Positions 35,222-44,374 of a DNA stretch of 64,000 nt are shown one piece after another. The position numbers and the translations under genes are program-made. The notes under the pieces are model-generated. The model saw nothing but the letters and a program-made list of their open reading frames with translations, had not been told where the DNA came from and did no database searches. The stretch's first letter is position 1; the number at the start of each line of letters is the position of its first letter. Source of the DNA: Alphaproteobacteria bacterium (GTDB lineage Bacteria > Pseudomonadota > Alphaproteobacteria > Rhizobiales > Rhizobiaceae); NCBI GenBank assembly GCA_024742485.1, contig JANSYK010000003.1:496001-560000 (forward strand), written 5' to 3'.

Positions 35222-35977
35222 TTACTTCGTCAAGGGCACCGAACAGATCATTCTTGTATGGTTGCTGTTGATGTGGCACTGCGCCGGCAGCGGACCATTG
35301 GGAAGCGGATAGACATAAACCGTTGTGGGCCTGCTGGCGGCCGCAGCGCCCACGGCAGCACCGGCGGCAAAGGCTGCGCCCGGATGATAGTACGGATAAT
35401 AGGGCGGGTAGTAAGGATGATAGGGATGATAAGGCCTGTAGCGGCATTCCGGTGCCTGGGGCGCATGGTAGCAGTAGGGACCGGGAACCGGATGGTAGGG
35501 GTAGTAATGCACGCCATTGACAGGCCGTGGGCCATGGTCGACGAAGAGTGCGATATTCTCGGCGCTGGCAGGAATTTCGCCGGACAATATTTTCACGCCG
35601 TAGGCGACGCTGGTGCCATCGGCCGTTGCTGACGTCAGTTCGACAATGGCAGGGGAGACCCCGGTTTCACCAAGAACGGATATCGCTGCATTGGGCGGGT
35701 TCTGTGAGAACGGGCCATTGGGCGCAGTCCACAAATTGGCGAAGGTGGCCGTGTCCACCTGGCCGGTCAGCCGGTAGGGGCGATCGCTGAAAAAGATGGT
35801 CGAGGGCGCCACGCCCTGAAGGGTCAGGGTCTGTCCGTCATACTGCAGGGATGATGCTTGCTGGACATATTCATAGGACGGGGGTTCGGGGACCGGTTGG
35901 TTGACGGCCTGTGCCATTGCAAGTCCGGGAATGAAGATAAGTAGCATCGCGCTCAGGAGTGCGCAGGGTCTGTTCAT
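35222..35977 (-). CDS. Exported Tyr/Pro/His-rich protein of unknown function
   Basis: A 251-residue protein with a Sec signal peptide (MNRPCALLSAMLLIFIPGLAMA, cleavage before QAVNQ). Residues 35-140 resemble a beta-rich domain with LTLQGVAPSTIFFSDRPYRLTGQV. Residues about 150-200 form a low-complexity stretch built of YHP/YYP units (for example YHPYHPYYPPYYPYYHP), followed by a short Ala/Gly-rich hydrophobic segment and a small C-terminal part with two Cys. The His/Tyr-rich stretch could bind metal or the cell wall, but no function is known to me. A clear ribosome-binding site (GAGGGAGA) and a terminator support expression. Confidence 0.85.
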   Translation of the reverse strand: MNRPCALLSAMLLIFIPGLAMAQAVNQPVPEPPSYEYVQQASSLQYDGQTLTLQGVAPSTIFFSDRPYRLTGQVDTATFANLWTAPNGPFSQNPPNAAISVLGETGVSPAIVELTSATADGTSVAYGVKILSGEIPASAENIALFVDHGPRPVNGVHYYPYHPVPGPYCYHAPQAPECRYRPYHPYHPYYPPYYPYYHPGAAFAAGAAVGAAAASRPTTVYVYPLPNGPLPAQCHINSNHTRMICSVPLTK

Positions 35978-36252
35978 TGGGATTCTCCCTCATTGGTTTG
36001 AGTGCCGTAGCGGCTCGAGCCGTTCAGGCGGGCCTGGACGGTTTGCCTGATGATCCGTTCGCCCGTGCCGTCAGGGCACGCGGGAAAGATGGCTGAGACT
36101 GAAGATTTCGTCACGTGCAAAGGTGGTTTGCCCCCCGGATATCCCTCTGACACGTCGTTGATGGCGGCAGCACCAAGCTGCGATCAGGGCGCGATTGCCA
36201 GCAACGCTACGAGCCGCTATGGGATAGTGAATTGGCAATTTGAGGCGAATTG

Positions 36253-37260
36253 ATGTCCAATCCTGTCCTTGTTGAAGTTACGCGCGGCGGACGTGTCGAA
36301 AGCCGGCACCGGGGGGCGGCGATCGTTGTCGATGCATCCGGCGACAAATTGCTGGCGCTCGGCGATACCGATGCGCCGATCTATCCTCGGTCAGCGGTCA
36401 AGGCCATGCAGACGATGGTTCTGGTCGAGAGCGGTGCTGCAGACAGTCTGGATTTCGGCGACAGGGAACTGGCATTGGCCAGTTCATCCCACTCGGGCGA
36501 GCCGGCGCATGTCGAACTGGTTACGGATATGCTGGCGCGAGTCGGCCGGGATGAAACAACACTCGAATGCGGCTGCCAGTGGCCTTCCCGCCTGAAGGTT
36601 TCCATTGCTCTGGCGCGCACCGGAGAATCGGCCACGCAATTGCACAATAATTGTTCGGGAAAACACACCGGTTTCATTTGCACGGCGTGTCATCTGGGGA
36701 TCGATCCGGCCGGTTACATTCGATATGGGCATGAAATACAGGACATGATCCGCGGAGTCATGGCCGATTTGACCGGCGATCATCTCGGCGTCGACAATTG
36801 CGCGACCGATGGCTGTTCCATCCCCACATACGCGGTGCCGCTTGCTTCCCTTGCCCACGGATTCGCAAAAATGGTAACCGGATCCGGACTCCCATCGTCC
36901 CGTGCGGCAGCAGCCGATCGAATCATCTCGGCCTGTATGGCCGAGCCTTATTTCGTCGCAGGCGAAGGCCGGGCCTGCACGCGGCTGATGCAGACAGCTC
37001 CCGGACGAATCTTTGCCAAGACCGGTGCTGAGGGCGTCTTTTGCGCCGCCCTGCCGCAGGAAGGCCTGGCCATTGCCCTCAAATGCGATGACGGAAATGC
37101 ACGCGGTGCCGATGCCATGGTTGCCGGATTGCTGACGCGCTTCATTGACGCGGGAGACGATATCAAGGACGCATTGGCGCAACAGGCTAACAGACCCTTG
37201 AAAAACTGGAATGGCCTGGAAACCGGGAACGTGCAGCTGACAGCTGCGCTGGCGATCTAG
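36253..37260 (+). CDS. L-asparaginase II, rhizobial (ReAV) type
   Basis: A 335-residue enzyme of the asparaginase II family typified by Rhizobium etli, unrelated to the E. coli type. Landmarks are the serine-containing ASSSHSGEPAHVELV, the Cys/Lys-bearing LHNNCSGKHTGF with its SxxK, GVDNCATDGCSIPTYA, and the late TGAEGVFCAAL. It hydrolyses asparagine to aspartate and ammonia, probably in the cytoplasm as there is no signal peptide. GAGGCG precedes the ATG at 36253. It stands alone and is convergent with the Tat beta-helix gene. Confidence 0.92.
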   Translation: MSNPVLVEVTRGGRVESRHRGAAIVVDASGDKLLALGDTDAPIYPRSAVKAMQTMVLVESGAADSLDFGDRELALASSSHSGEPAHVELVTDMLARVGRDETTLECGCQWPSRLKVSIALARTGESATQLHNNCSGKHTGFICTACHLGIDPAGYIRYGHEIQDMIRGVMADLTGDHLGVDNCATDGCSIPTYAVPLASLAHGFAKMVTGSGLPSSRAAAADRIISACMAEPYFVAGEGRACTRLMQTAPGRIFAKTGAEGVFCAALPQEGLAIALKCDDGNARGADAMVAGLLTRFIDAGDDIKDALAQQANRPLKNWNGLETGNVQLTAALAI

Positions 37261-37270
37261 CAGCCAGACC

Positions 37271-38665
37271 CTAACCGACCGTATTGCCGGTAACGGTCAG
37301 AGCATCAAAGGCGTCGGACCCTTCGCGTGCCAGGTCGCCCGTAACCGCATCCGCCCACCGGTATCCGAAGATCGCGCCGGTGGTCATATCCTGAAACAGA
37401 TTGTTGCTGATCTGCGTGGCCTGCACTCCGTCCACGACGGAGACAGCGATACCGACGGGTCCGTTGCGAATGATGTTCCCATTGACAAGGACATTGCGCA
37501 GATAGGGTCCCCAGCCGATGACCATGCCAAAGCGCGGAGCGTTTTCGATGACATTGCCGGAAACCGTTGTATCGGCCTCTGCAGCGATGCCGACGCCAAA
37601 ACCGGGCGGCGCCGTCTCATAGGGTCCCTGCGTCGTCAGGTTACGAATCAGGTTTCCGCTGACCGTCGCCAGCCGACCGCCCTGATCGAAATTGACGATC
37701 GATACACCGGTTGTTGCACCGTCGACGAGATTGTTCGCAACCACAGCGCCTTCGAACGAGAATTCGCTGTATATTGCCGTCTCGCCGCTCGCCAGGCATT
37801 GATTGCCGACAATCTGAATGTCGGATCCGCTGTTCGACCGAATGGCCGAGAAGGCGCAATCCCGAACGGTGTTGTTGGCAACCATCACGTTGCCGGCCCT
37901 GAACACATTGATGCCATTGCCGTATTGTCCGGTTCCGCCTGATCGCGCGCCAATGCGCGCGACGCGGTTTCCTGAGACAATTGTATGATCCGCCCCGGCC
38001 TGCCAGCGATGCACGAGCAGCCCGCCATTGGCGCAATCGGCGATATCATTATCGGTGATGCGCAACCCGGTTGCTTCGACGCTGTAGACGGCCGCATCTG
38101 CAGCGCCGGTGATGGTCGTACGGCTGATCCGGCCGCCGCAGGCTTCCAGCGCGATTGCATGTTTCCGACTGCCCAGAACATCGCAATCATCGATCAGAAC
38201 GCGGTCAATCCCGCGAAGCTGGATGGCGGCGCTCGCATAGTCGGCCATCCAGCGATTGTCGCCATCGATGATCAATCCGGTAAATTGAAGATGGGTTGCG
38301 TCTTCGCCGAGAAGGAAGAAGCCTTCGCCACCATAGACCAACCGGGTCGCGCCCTGAACGCCGGACAGATGAACAAAGTCGGGCAATCTCAAATTTGATA
38401 CGACATAGGTCCCGGGTGGCAGGAAAACCGGTTTCCTTTCGGCTGCGGCCTGCTCAAGTATGCCGCTCAGCATGCGGCTTTGATCGTCACTCGCTCCGGG
38501 ACGCAGGCCAAGACTCGACGCATCAAGCGATCCACGCAATTCGGCAAACTGAAGCGGCTCGCTGGATTGTCCGAACGCCGGCCGCGCTGCAAGGACTATT
38601 CCCGCGCAGCCCGTCGCTTCCAGAAATCTGCGCCGGTTGATCGTCATTTTGCCGTCACGTGCCAT
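37271..38665 (-). CDS. Tat-exported right-handed beta-helix protein (TIGR03808-like)
   Basis: A 464-residue protein. A twin-arginine signal NRRRFLEATG followed by a hydrophobic stretch and AFGQ shows export by the Tat path. The body is a series of imperfect repeats with NxI/VxxN turns (ITDNDIADC, VSGNRVARI, VANNTVRDC, VVANNLVDG, VSGNVIENA, VNGNIIRNG), typical of pectate-lyase-like parallel beta-helices. The start may be 38665 or the ATG six codons later. Proteins of this kind are common in rhizobia but uncharacterised; binding or cutting a polysaccharide is a guess. Confidence 0.87.
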   Translation of the reverse strand: MARDGKMTINRRRFLEATGCAGIVLAARPAFGQSSEPLQFAELRGSLDASSLGLRPGASDDQSRMLSGILEQAAAERKPVFLPPGTYVVSNLRLPDFVHLSGVQGATRLVYGGEGFFLLGEDATHLQFTGLIIDGDNRWMADYASAAIQLRGIDRVLIDDCDVLGSRKHAIALEACGGRISRTTITGAADAAVYSVEATGLRITDNDIADCANGGLLVHRWQAGADHTIVSGNRVARIGARSGGTGQYGNGINVFRAGNVMVANNTVRDCAFSAIRSNSGSDIQIVGNQCLASGETAIYSEFSFEGAVVANNLVDGATTGVSIVNFDQGGRLATVSGNLIRNLTTQGPYETAPPGFGVGIAAEADTTVSGNVIENAPRFGMVIGWGPYLRNVLVNGNIIRNGPVGIAVSVVDGVQATQISNNLFQDMTTGAIFGYRWADAVTGDLAREGSDAFDALTVTGNTVG

Positions 38666-38953
38666 TCGGTCGTTTTGATTGCCATGTGCACCACATGACC
38701 AGGCATTCTAGAGCAGCAGAGTAAATAGAACGTGGATCAGTTAGCACCACTCAACAAGGGGCGCCTATCGCCGGCTGAAACTGCAAACCTGGCCCGGAAC
38801 GATGATCATATGACCCTCCAGTGGCTCTCAACCGTGTCTTGCTTTCCAGCATCCTGCAGACTGACGTCTCGACTGGCGACCGGGTCGGAATGCGAAATGG
38901 TATCGCCTGGACATGCGTGATGCGGTGATACGTGACTTTACACTGGGGTCGAT

Positions 38954-39784
38954 CTATTTCACGCCGGTTCCAGCGATCGACTGCGTGAAGTAACGCTGGA
39001 GCGGCAGTATGACCAACGCGGGGATCAATGCCAGCAAAACAGCACCCGCGAGCATTTGTCCCAGATCGAAGTCGAACTGACCAATCAGTTTGGCAAGGGC
39101 CACCGGTGCAACTTCATATTCGCGTGTGTTCGTCACCAGAAGCGGCCACATATAGGCTTGCCACTGGAACAGGAAAATGATGATGCCGGCGCCCACCATC
39201 GGAGCCTTGCTGAGCGGTACATAAATTCTCCAATAGATCTGAAAGAGGCTGACACCATCGACCCGCGCGGCCTCGAACAATTCCTTGGGAATACTCAGGA
39301 AGAACTGGCGCAGCATGAAGATTGCAAATCCGTTGGCGATACCCGGCCCCATCAGGGCGGCATAACTGTTGTCGAGATTGAGCTGGCGAACTGTGCCGGC
39401 CAGCGGAATACCTATGGCTTCAAACGGGATCAGGAATGTCACGACAACCACGGCAAAGACCAGTCCACGACGTGGAAACTCGATTGCACTGAGTGCAAAA
39501 GCCGCCATCGAATTGATCAGAAGCCCCAGAAAGACACTTCCGAAAGCAATGAAAACCGAGTTGAAAACCGCACGGCCAAATCCGTTTTCGATCAGGAGAG
39601 TGAAGTTCTCCGTTGTGACCCGGGCAGGAACGATGATTTCCCATGTCAGAGGGGAAAGATGTCCCAGGATATCTCCTTCGGGACGGAAAGCGCTGACGAC
39701 CAGCCACATAAGTGGTGTCATGAATATGGCTGTTACAATTCCGATGAGTAGGGTGGGGACGAATGATTTTGGTAATGCCGGCAT
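38954..39784 (-). CDS. Sugar-type ABC transporter permease (MalG type)
   Basis: A 276-residue inner-membrane protein with six segments. The EAA loop is FEAARVDGVSLFQIYWRIYVPLSKAP. The start at 39784, immediately behind the other permease, is preferred over an in-frame extension to 39958 that runs inside the neighbour. It is the last gene of an operon with a binding protein and a MalF-type permease but no ATPase; an ATPase must be supplied from elsewhere. Confidence 0.92.
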   Translation of the reverse strand: MPALPKSFVPTLLIGIVTAIFMTPLMWLVVSAFRPEGDILGHLSPLTWEIIVPARVTTENFTLLIENGFGRAVFNSVFIAFGSVFLGLLINSMAAFALSAIEFPRRGLVFAVVVVTFLIPFEAIGIPLAGTVRQLNLDNSYAALMGPGIANGFAIFMLRQFFLSIPKELFEAARVDGVSLFQIYWRIYVPLSKAPMVGAGIIIFLFQWQAYMWPLLVTNTREYEVAPVALAKLIGQFDFDLGQMLAGAVLLALIPALVILPLQRYFTQSIAGTGVK

Positions 39785-39788
39785 GAGA

Positions 39789-40721
39789 TCAGCTTCCAGA
39801 CCTGCGCTGATTGAGCATGAAAAACTGCAAGCCAACGATGGCCATGACAACGATAAGCAAAAGCACGGTTTCTGCCGCGGCCAGTGGCAAATCGGCAAAA
39901 ACGAAGGCGTTGCGGTAGATGTCAAACATGACCAGATTGGTACTATCGACAGGGCCACCCCGGGTCAGGATCTGAACCGGTGCAAAGAGAAGCAGGTTCA
40001 CGGCTGTGTCTGCCACCAACACAAAAGCCAGCGGACGGCGCATCAGCGGGAGCCGAACATACCAAAGGGTGCGCCAGTAGCGGGCACCATCCAGAGTGGC
40101 TGCTTCCATGACATCTTTTGGAACCTGGTGCAGCCCGGCGACCAGGAACAGGGACCAGTATCCGACCCCGACCCAGGACGCTAGAATGATGATCGACATC
40201 ATCGCTTGATCGGCGGACGTCAGCCACCGCTGCTCCGGCAGGCCAACTGCGATCAAGATCGCGTTGATGATACCGTCATCCGGCCGAAACGCCACACCCC
40301 AGATCAACGATGAAATCGCCAGGGGCACGACAACCGGCAACAGGTTCAGTGTTTGCCACATGCCCGGTTTTTTTGCGCCGTCGACAATGAGAAGGGCCAT
40401 GCCCAAGGCCATGACAATCTGGATCGGGTTGATCAGAACATTGAATAACAGGGTCACACGAATGGAGTTCAGAAACGAATCGGATTCCAGCAGGAACCGA
40501 TAATTCTCCAGACCGACCCATTCTGAAGACGAATTGAGAAAGCTGTCAAAAAACACCTGAATTACAGGCGCAAGCCGAAACAGTATCAGAAGCACAAATG
40601 CCGGAGAAAGGAAGAGGATGGCGCTCAGCGTCGCCTGATGACGCCCTTTTTTGTCTTCCACCGACCCGGGGGAAAGCAGAGCTCCCCCCCGGGTCAGGTT
40701 TATCGACGAGTCGGCGGACAC
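39789..40721 (-). CDS. Sugar-type ABC transporter permease (MalF type)
   Basis: A 310-residue inner-membrane protein. After a 30-residue cytoplasmic start come six segments, beginning ILFLSPAFVLLILFRLAPVIQ. The EAA loop is MEAATLDGARYWRTLWYVRLPLMRRP. It lies nine bases after the binding-protein gene and four bases before the MalG-type permease. The imported compound is probably a nucleoside-derived sugar, given the nucleoside hydrolase and MtnA-like isomerase upstream in the same operon (inference). Confidence 0.92.
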   Translation of the reverse strand: MSADSSINLTRGGALLSPGSVEDKKGRHQATLSAILFLSPAFVLLILFRLAPVIQVFFDSFLNSSSEWVGLENYRFLLESDSFLNSIRVTLLFNVLINPIQIVMALGMALLIVDGAKKPGMWQTLNLLPVVVPLAISSLIWGVAFRPDDGIINAILIAVGLPEQRWLTSADQAMMSIIILASWVGVGYWSLFLVAGLHQVPKDVMEAATLDGARYWRTLWYVRLPLMRRPLAFVLVADTAVNLLLFAPVQILTRGGPVDSTNLVMFDIYRNAFVFADLPLAAAETVLLLIVVMAIVGLQFFMLNQRRSGS

Positions 40722-40730
40722 GAATGATAC

Positions 40731-41990
40731 TCAGTTTCGCGACCAGGCGCGTTCGATAGCTTTTTCAGCAGTCGACAGTGCGTCTGCCGGATCGGCGCCA
40801 TTACGGATGTCTTCAAAGGCCTTGCCCATGAACGTCTCGAACTCGACGTAACCGGTGGTACGCGGGCGGATACGAGATGTATTGGCAAGCTCGCTCTTTA
40901 TCAGATCCGCCACGCCGTCGATTTTGATGTTTTCAGTGTAGTAGACGTCAAAAGTCGTGGTATTGGCCGGCGGAAGCCCGAAGCCTTTCGCAGTTTCCAG
41001 AGCCCCTACCGGGTGAAGGGCTGCATACATGATGAACTTGACGGCTTCTTCGACATGGTCGGAATTCGGGTTGACGCCCCAGGACCAGGCACCCGTCGGC
41101 GTGGCCATTTCTCCGCCTTCGAAATAGGGGTGAGGTGCAATCCCGAAGTTAAGTCCCTCGGTTCGGGAGAAAAGCGGCAGCCACCATGGGCCGCCAACGA
41201 AATAGGCGATCTGTCCATTGGCAAAGACATCCTTGGTCTGACCGGGTTGCACGCCTCGTGGCGCCAAGCCGTCTTCGAAGGCTGACGCGTAGAACGTCAT
41301 CGCCTTGACCCACCCGTCATTGGTAACATCGACCGCGGTACCGTCAGCGCTGACACCGGAACCGCCACCAGCGGATTCAGCCAGCGGCTGAAGCTGATAA
41401 TAGCGATTGATCTGGTCCCACATGAAGCCGAATTCGGATCCGGCGGCCATCGCCTCTTTTCCATTCGCACGCATTTCTTCCCAGGTCATACGGGCGGACG
41501 GATCAATGGAGGGGTGTGCAATGCCGGCGGCATCCAGCAGATCCTTGTTGTAGTAGGTAATCTGCGATGACGTGGAAATTGGCAATGCATATAGCTTGCC
41601 ATCGACCGTCGAGGCATCAATCGAGCTTTGGATGACGCCGTCTATCTCCGTGACCCAGGGCGACAGATCCAGAAGTTGACCCTTCTTGACAAGCGAAGCA
41701 ATGCGCGGCTGGTCGGCGGTGTAGACGTCCGGATCGGGATCTCCGGCACCGACACGCGTCTGAATGATCGAGTTCAGGTCATTGAAGGGCACATTCTCGT
41801 AATTCACCTTGATGCCGGGGTTTTCAGCCTCGAAGGCTGCGATTACCTTTTCCATTGCTGCGGGCGCTTCGGGCCCCATGAAATTCAGCGTCACGTCTTC
41901 GGCAAACGCAGATGTTCCGCACAATATCAGTGCCAGCGCGGTTGCACCAAGCCAGGATCTTGGTCCATTGCCAGGTATTTGAGTAGACAT
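40731..41990 (-). CDS. Sugar-type ABC transporter substrate-binding protein
   Basis: A 419-residue periplasmic protein of the extracellular solute-binding family 1. The signal peptide ends at GTSAFA before EDVTLNFMGPE. Body landmarks are FEAENPGIKVNYENVPF, GDPDPDVYTADQPR, PISTSSQITYYNKDLLDAAG and GGPWWLPLF. It is placed 38 bases after the nucleoside hydrolase gene and just before both permeases. The family normally binds sugars; here a nucleoside or a thio- or deoxy-ribose is plausible from the neighbours. Confidence 0.92.
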   Translation of the reverse strand: MSTQIPGNGPRSWLGATALALILCGTSAFAEDVTLNFMGPEAPAAMEKVIAAFEAENPGIKVNYENVPFNDLNSIIQTRVGAGDPDPDVYTADQPRIASLVKKGQLLDLSPWVTEIDGVIQSSIDASTVDGKLYALPISTSSQITYYNKDLLDAAGIAHPSIDPSARMTWEEMRANGKEAMAAGSEFGFMWDQINRYYQLQPLAESAGGGSGVSADGTAVDVTNDGWVKAMTFYASAFEDGLAPRGVQPGQTKDVFANGQIAYFVGGPWWLPLFSRTEGLNFGIAPHPYFEGGEMATPTGAWSWGVNPNSDHVEEAVKFIMYAALHPVGALETAKGFGLPPANTTTFDVYYTENIKIDGVADLIKSELANTSRIRPRTTGYVEFETFMGKAFEDIRNGADPADALSTAEKAIERAWSRN

Positions 41991-42028
41991 CTTTTTTCCT
42001 CCCTTTGGGTTTTGTCGTATTTCGATGA

Positions 42029-43057
42029 CTAGGTTTTCAGCTCAGATAAGAAATTCACCATCCGGCCAGCGAAGAATTGGCCGAAAACAGCGCGGTCGAC
42101 AGCGATGCTTACATTGTGCACCGCATCGACGCCGATCTGGTTTTCACCTTGCGCGGCCTCACTGATCGGTTTGGTTTCAAAGCGTTCCCCCGCTTCGGCA
42201 AAAGACAGCCCGCAGCGCTTTAGGGTCAGCCCGTCTCCACCGAACATGGAGGCAACCGCCAGCGGGTCATGTAGGGCGGCGACCGCATCGCTGGGAAATG
42301 GTTTTGCTTTTTGCGGAAAGTTTGGAATCCGATGAAAATGGTCCGAGGCCCAAATTTCGATCATGCGGGCCAATCTGTCACCCATCGTGGATCCGGATGC
42401 GCGGAACCGTTCCATCGTATCGCGGTTCATGGTGGTGCAGAACGTCAGTTCAGCGCTCACCCAGGTCATGTTGAAGCCGGCATTCGCCATGATATAGGCA
42501 GCTCGGACATCAGAGTTGGAATTGTGATCCATATGGTTGGGCGGCAGGCCGGTCGTCTTGAAGAACGCCTTCCATTGCGGGTCGTAATGGTCGGGGAATA
42601 CCATTCCGCCCATCACCGTAAGTTTCTTGACGCGCTGCGGGAGCGAAGCATCCAGATTGACGGCGGCGGCAATATTGGAGAACGGACCAACCGCGCAAAT
42701 CTGAAATTCGCGTTTGTGAGATTCCTCCACCAACCATTCAGGCGCATCGATTGAGAGGATCTCTGCTTCCGGACCATCCCACGGAAGCTCCAGCAAACCC
42801 TTTCCCTCATGGCCGAACCAGGTGGGCCCCCGTCCTGCGGCAATTGGTTTTGATACGCCTTTGATCACCGGAATATCCGGCCGCCCTGCCATACCCAGCA
42901 ATCGGGCCGCCATTCTGGATCGGGTATCGACGTCTCCATCGACGATTGTGACCGCGATAAGATCAAGTTCGGGCGAAGCCAGAGCAAAGGTCAGCGCCAG
43001 CGCATCGTCTACATCGGTGCCGATATCCGTGTCGAGTACAAAGGGTGCTGCAGTCAT
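42029..43057 (-). CDS. Inosine-uridine preferring nucleoside hydrolase family protein
   Basis: A 342-residue hydrolase that splits N-glycosidic bonds of nucleosides. The calcium-binding DxDxxxDD motif is LDTDIGTDVDDALAL, the central segment is TVMGGMVFPD, and the catalytic-site His is in AALHDPLAVA. Its ATG overlaps the stop of the 61-codon gene by four bases (ATGA). In this operon it would release the base from an imported nucleoside, leaving a free sugar. A kinase would be needed before an MtnA-type isomerase could use that sugar, and none is seen here. Confidence 0.92.
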   Translation of the reverse strand: MTAAPFVLDTDIGTDVDDALALTFALASPELDLIAVTIVDGDVDTRSRMAARLLGMAGRPDIPVIKGVSKPIAAGRGPTWFGHEGKGLLELPWDGPEAEILSIDAPEWLVEESHKREFQICAVGPFSNIAAAVNLDASLPQRVKKLTVMGGMVFPDHYDPQWKAFFKTTGLPPNHMDHNSNSDVRAAYIMANAGFNMTWVSAELTFCTTMNRDTMERFRASGSTMGDRLARMIEIWASDHFHRIPNFPQKAKPFPSDAVAALHDPLAVASMFGGDGLTLKRCGLSFAEAGERFETKPISEAAQGENQIGVDAVHNVSIAVDRAVFGQFFAGRMVNFLSELKT

Positions 43058-43239
43058 GATCGGGCTCTCTCCAGAGATATGGCATTGTGTGACATGCGCG
43101 CCGCCGGATGCTTGACCGCCAATTTGATGCCGACATCATTGGGAACCGCGTCATCCGGCCACGCGCGTTTGGCGTCGATAAACTGGCGCCCGACGAACGA
43201 GCAGACAAATTCAGGATCGCTGGTCTCGAACAGGGTCAT
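43054..43239 (-). CDS. Small coupled protein of unknown function (61 aa)
   Basis: A 61-codon frame filling the gap between the MtnA-like and nucleoside hydrolase genes. It starts three bases after the isomerase stop, with GGGCGAGC as a ribosome-binding site, and its stop overlaps the hydrolase start as ATGA. The protein (MTLFETSDPEFVCSFVGRQF at the start) is soluble, slightly basic and has one Cys. I recognise no domain. The tight coupling on both sides is the main evidence that it is a gene rather than a spacer. Confidence 0.65.
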   Translation of the reverse strand: MTLFETSDPEFVCSFVGRQFIDAKRAWPDDAVPNDVGIKLAVKHPAARMSHNAISLERARS

Positions 43240-43242
43240 TGT

Positions 43243-44361
43243 TCAGCTCGCCCTGGCAACGTAGTCCGGAAACATCTTGGCCAATGCCATGGGATTGGCG
43301 TCACAGAGACCGCGTTCCGTGATCAGTCCGGTAATCATCTGGTGGGGTGTGACGTCGAACGCAGGATTGCGCGCGGGTGACCCCGGAGGCAACACCCTGG
43401 CGGCGACATTCCTGCCTTCCACCACCGACGAAACATGTGAAACTTCTTTCTCTGGCCGCTCTTCGATCTCGATGTCCGATATCCCATTCTTGGAGTAAGG
43501 GTCGAGCGTCGAAGACGGAAAATTGACATAGAAGGGAACATCGCCCTCTCTGGCGGCAAGCGCTCGCAGATAGGTGCCGATCTTGTTGGCGACATCGCCA
43601 TTCATCGAAACGCGATCAGCGCCCACGAAGACGATGTCGACCTCCCCATTCTGTATGATGTGGCCCACTGCGCTGTCGACCAGATAGGTGTGTTCAACCC
43701 CCGCGCCGTTTAGTTCCCACGCCGTCAGGGCACCCTGGTTGCGGGGTCTGGATTCGCCGACAACGACATGGATCGGAATGCCGGCCTTCTGCGCCGCATA
43801 TATTGGTGCGGTTGCGGAACCGTGTTTCACAAAGGCCAGCCAGCCGGCGTTGCAATGGGTCAGAATATTGATTTTGCGTCCGTATTCAGTGTGCAGGTCG
43901 CGGATAAGCTTCACGCCGATTTCGCCAATTCGGCGGCAACTGGATACATCGTCATCCGAAATTCCCACGGCGATTTCGCGCGCTTTTTGAATCCGCTGAT
44001 TCTCGTCTTCGATGCCAGACAGCGCCTTCAATTGCATGGCAACTGCCCAGGAAAGATTTGTAGCTGTCGGTCGGGTGGCAAGCAGTTTGTCGGCTGATGC
44101 GTTCAGGTGCTCCTCAGCCTTGGCAGGAGTTAGGCTGCGCGCCTCCAACGCGGCGAGATACATGCCGAAACCAGCGGAGACACCGATGCAACCCGCACCC
44201 CGGACAGCCATCGTCAAAATGGACTCAGCCATGCTTTCAACGCTGTCGATTGTTATTTCACTGTAGGTAAATGGCAGGACGCGCTGATCGATTATCCGTA
44301 CCCCATCAGGATAATCTTCATCCAACCAGATTGTCTGGTTCTTCTGTGTCTGGCCAGTCAT
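43243..44361 (-). CDS. S-methyl-5-thioribose-1-phosphate isomerase-like protein (MtnA/eIF2B-like)
   Basis: A 372-residue protein of the aldose-1-phosphate to ketose-1-phosphate isomerase family. Conserved parts are MAVRGAGCIGVSAGFG (usually RGAPAIG), the catalytic Cys in ILTHCNAGWLAF, the catalytic Asp in YLVDSAVGHIIQNG, and VGADRVSMNGDVANKIGTYLRALAA. MtnA works in methionine salvage, but relatives act on other 1-phosphates such as ribose-1,5-bisphosphate. The context of RpiR regulator, nucleoside hydrolase and importer points to a pentose or deoxypentose from nucleosides. The ATG at 44361 is chosen, 13 bases after the regulator stop. Confidence 0.85.
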   Translation of the reverse strand: MTGQTQKNQTIWLDEDYPDGVRIIDQRVLPFTYSEITIDSVESMAESILTMAVRGAGCIGVSAGFGMYLAALEARSLTPAKAEEHLNASADKLLATRPTATNLSWAVAMQLKALSGIEDENQRIQKAREIAVGISDDDVSSCRRIGEIGVKLIRDLHTEYGRKINILTHCNAGWLAFVKHGSATAPIYAAQKAGIPIHVVVGESRPRNQGALTAWELNGAGVEHTYLVDSAVGHIIQNGEVDIVFVGADRVSMNGDVANKIGTYLRALAAREGDVPFYVNFPSSTLDPYSKNGISDIEIEERPEKEVSHVSSVVEGRNVAARVLPPGSPARNPAFDVTPHQMITGLITERGLCDANPMALAKMFPDYVARAS

Positions 44362-44374
44362 GCAACACGTCCCG

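Noticed and set aside
38666-38953. Gap of 288 bases between the Tat beta-helix gene and the ABC permease
   Set aside because: Searched for an ABC ATPase fragment, small genes and hairpins; only short frames without features were seen.
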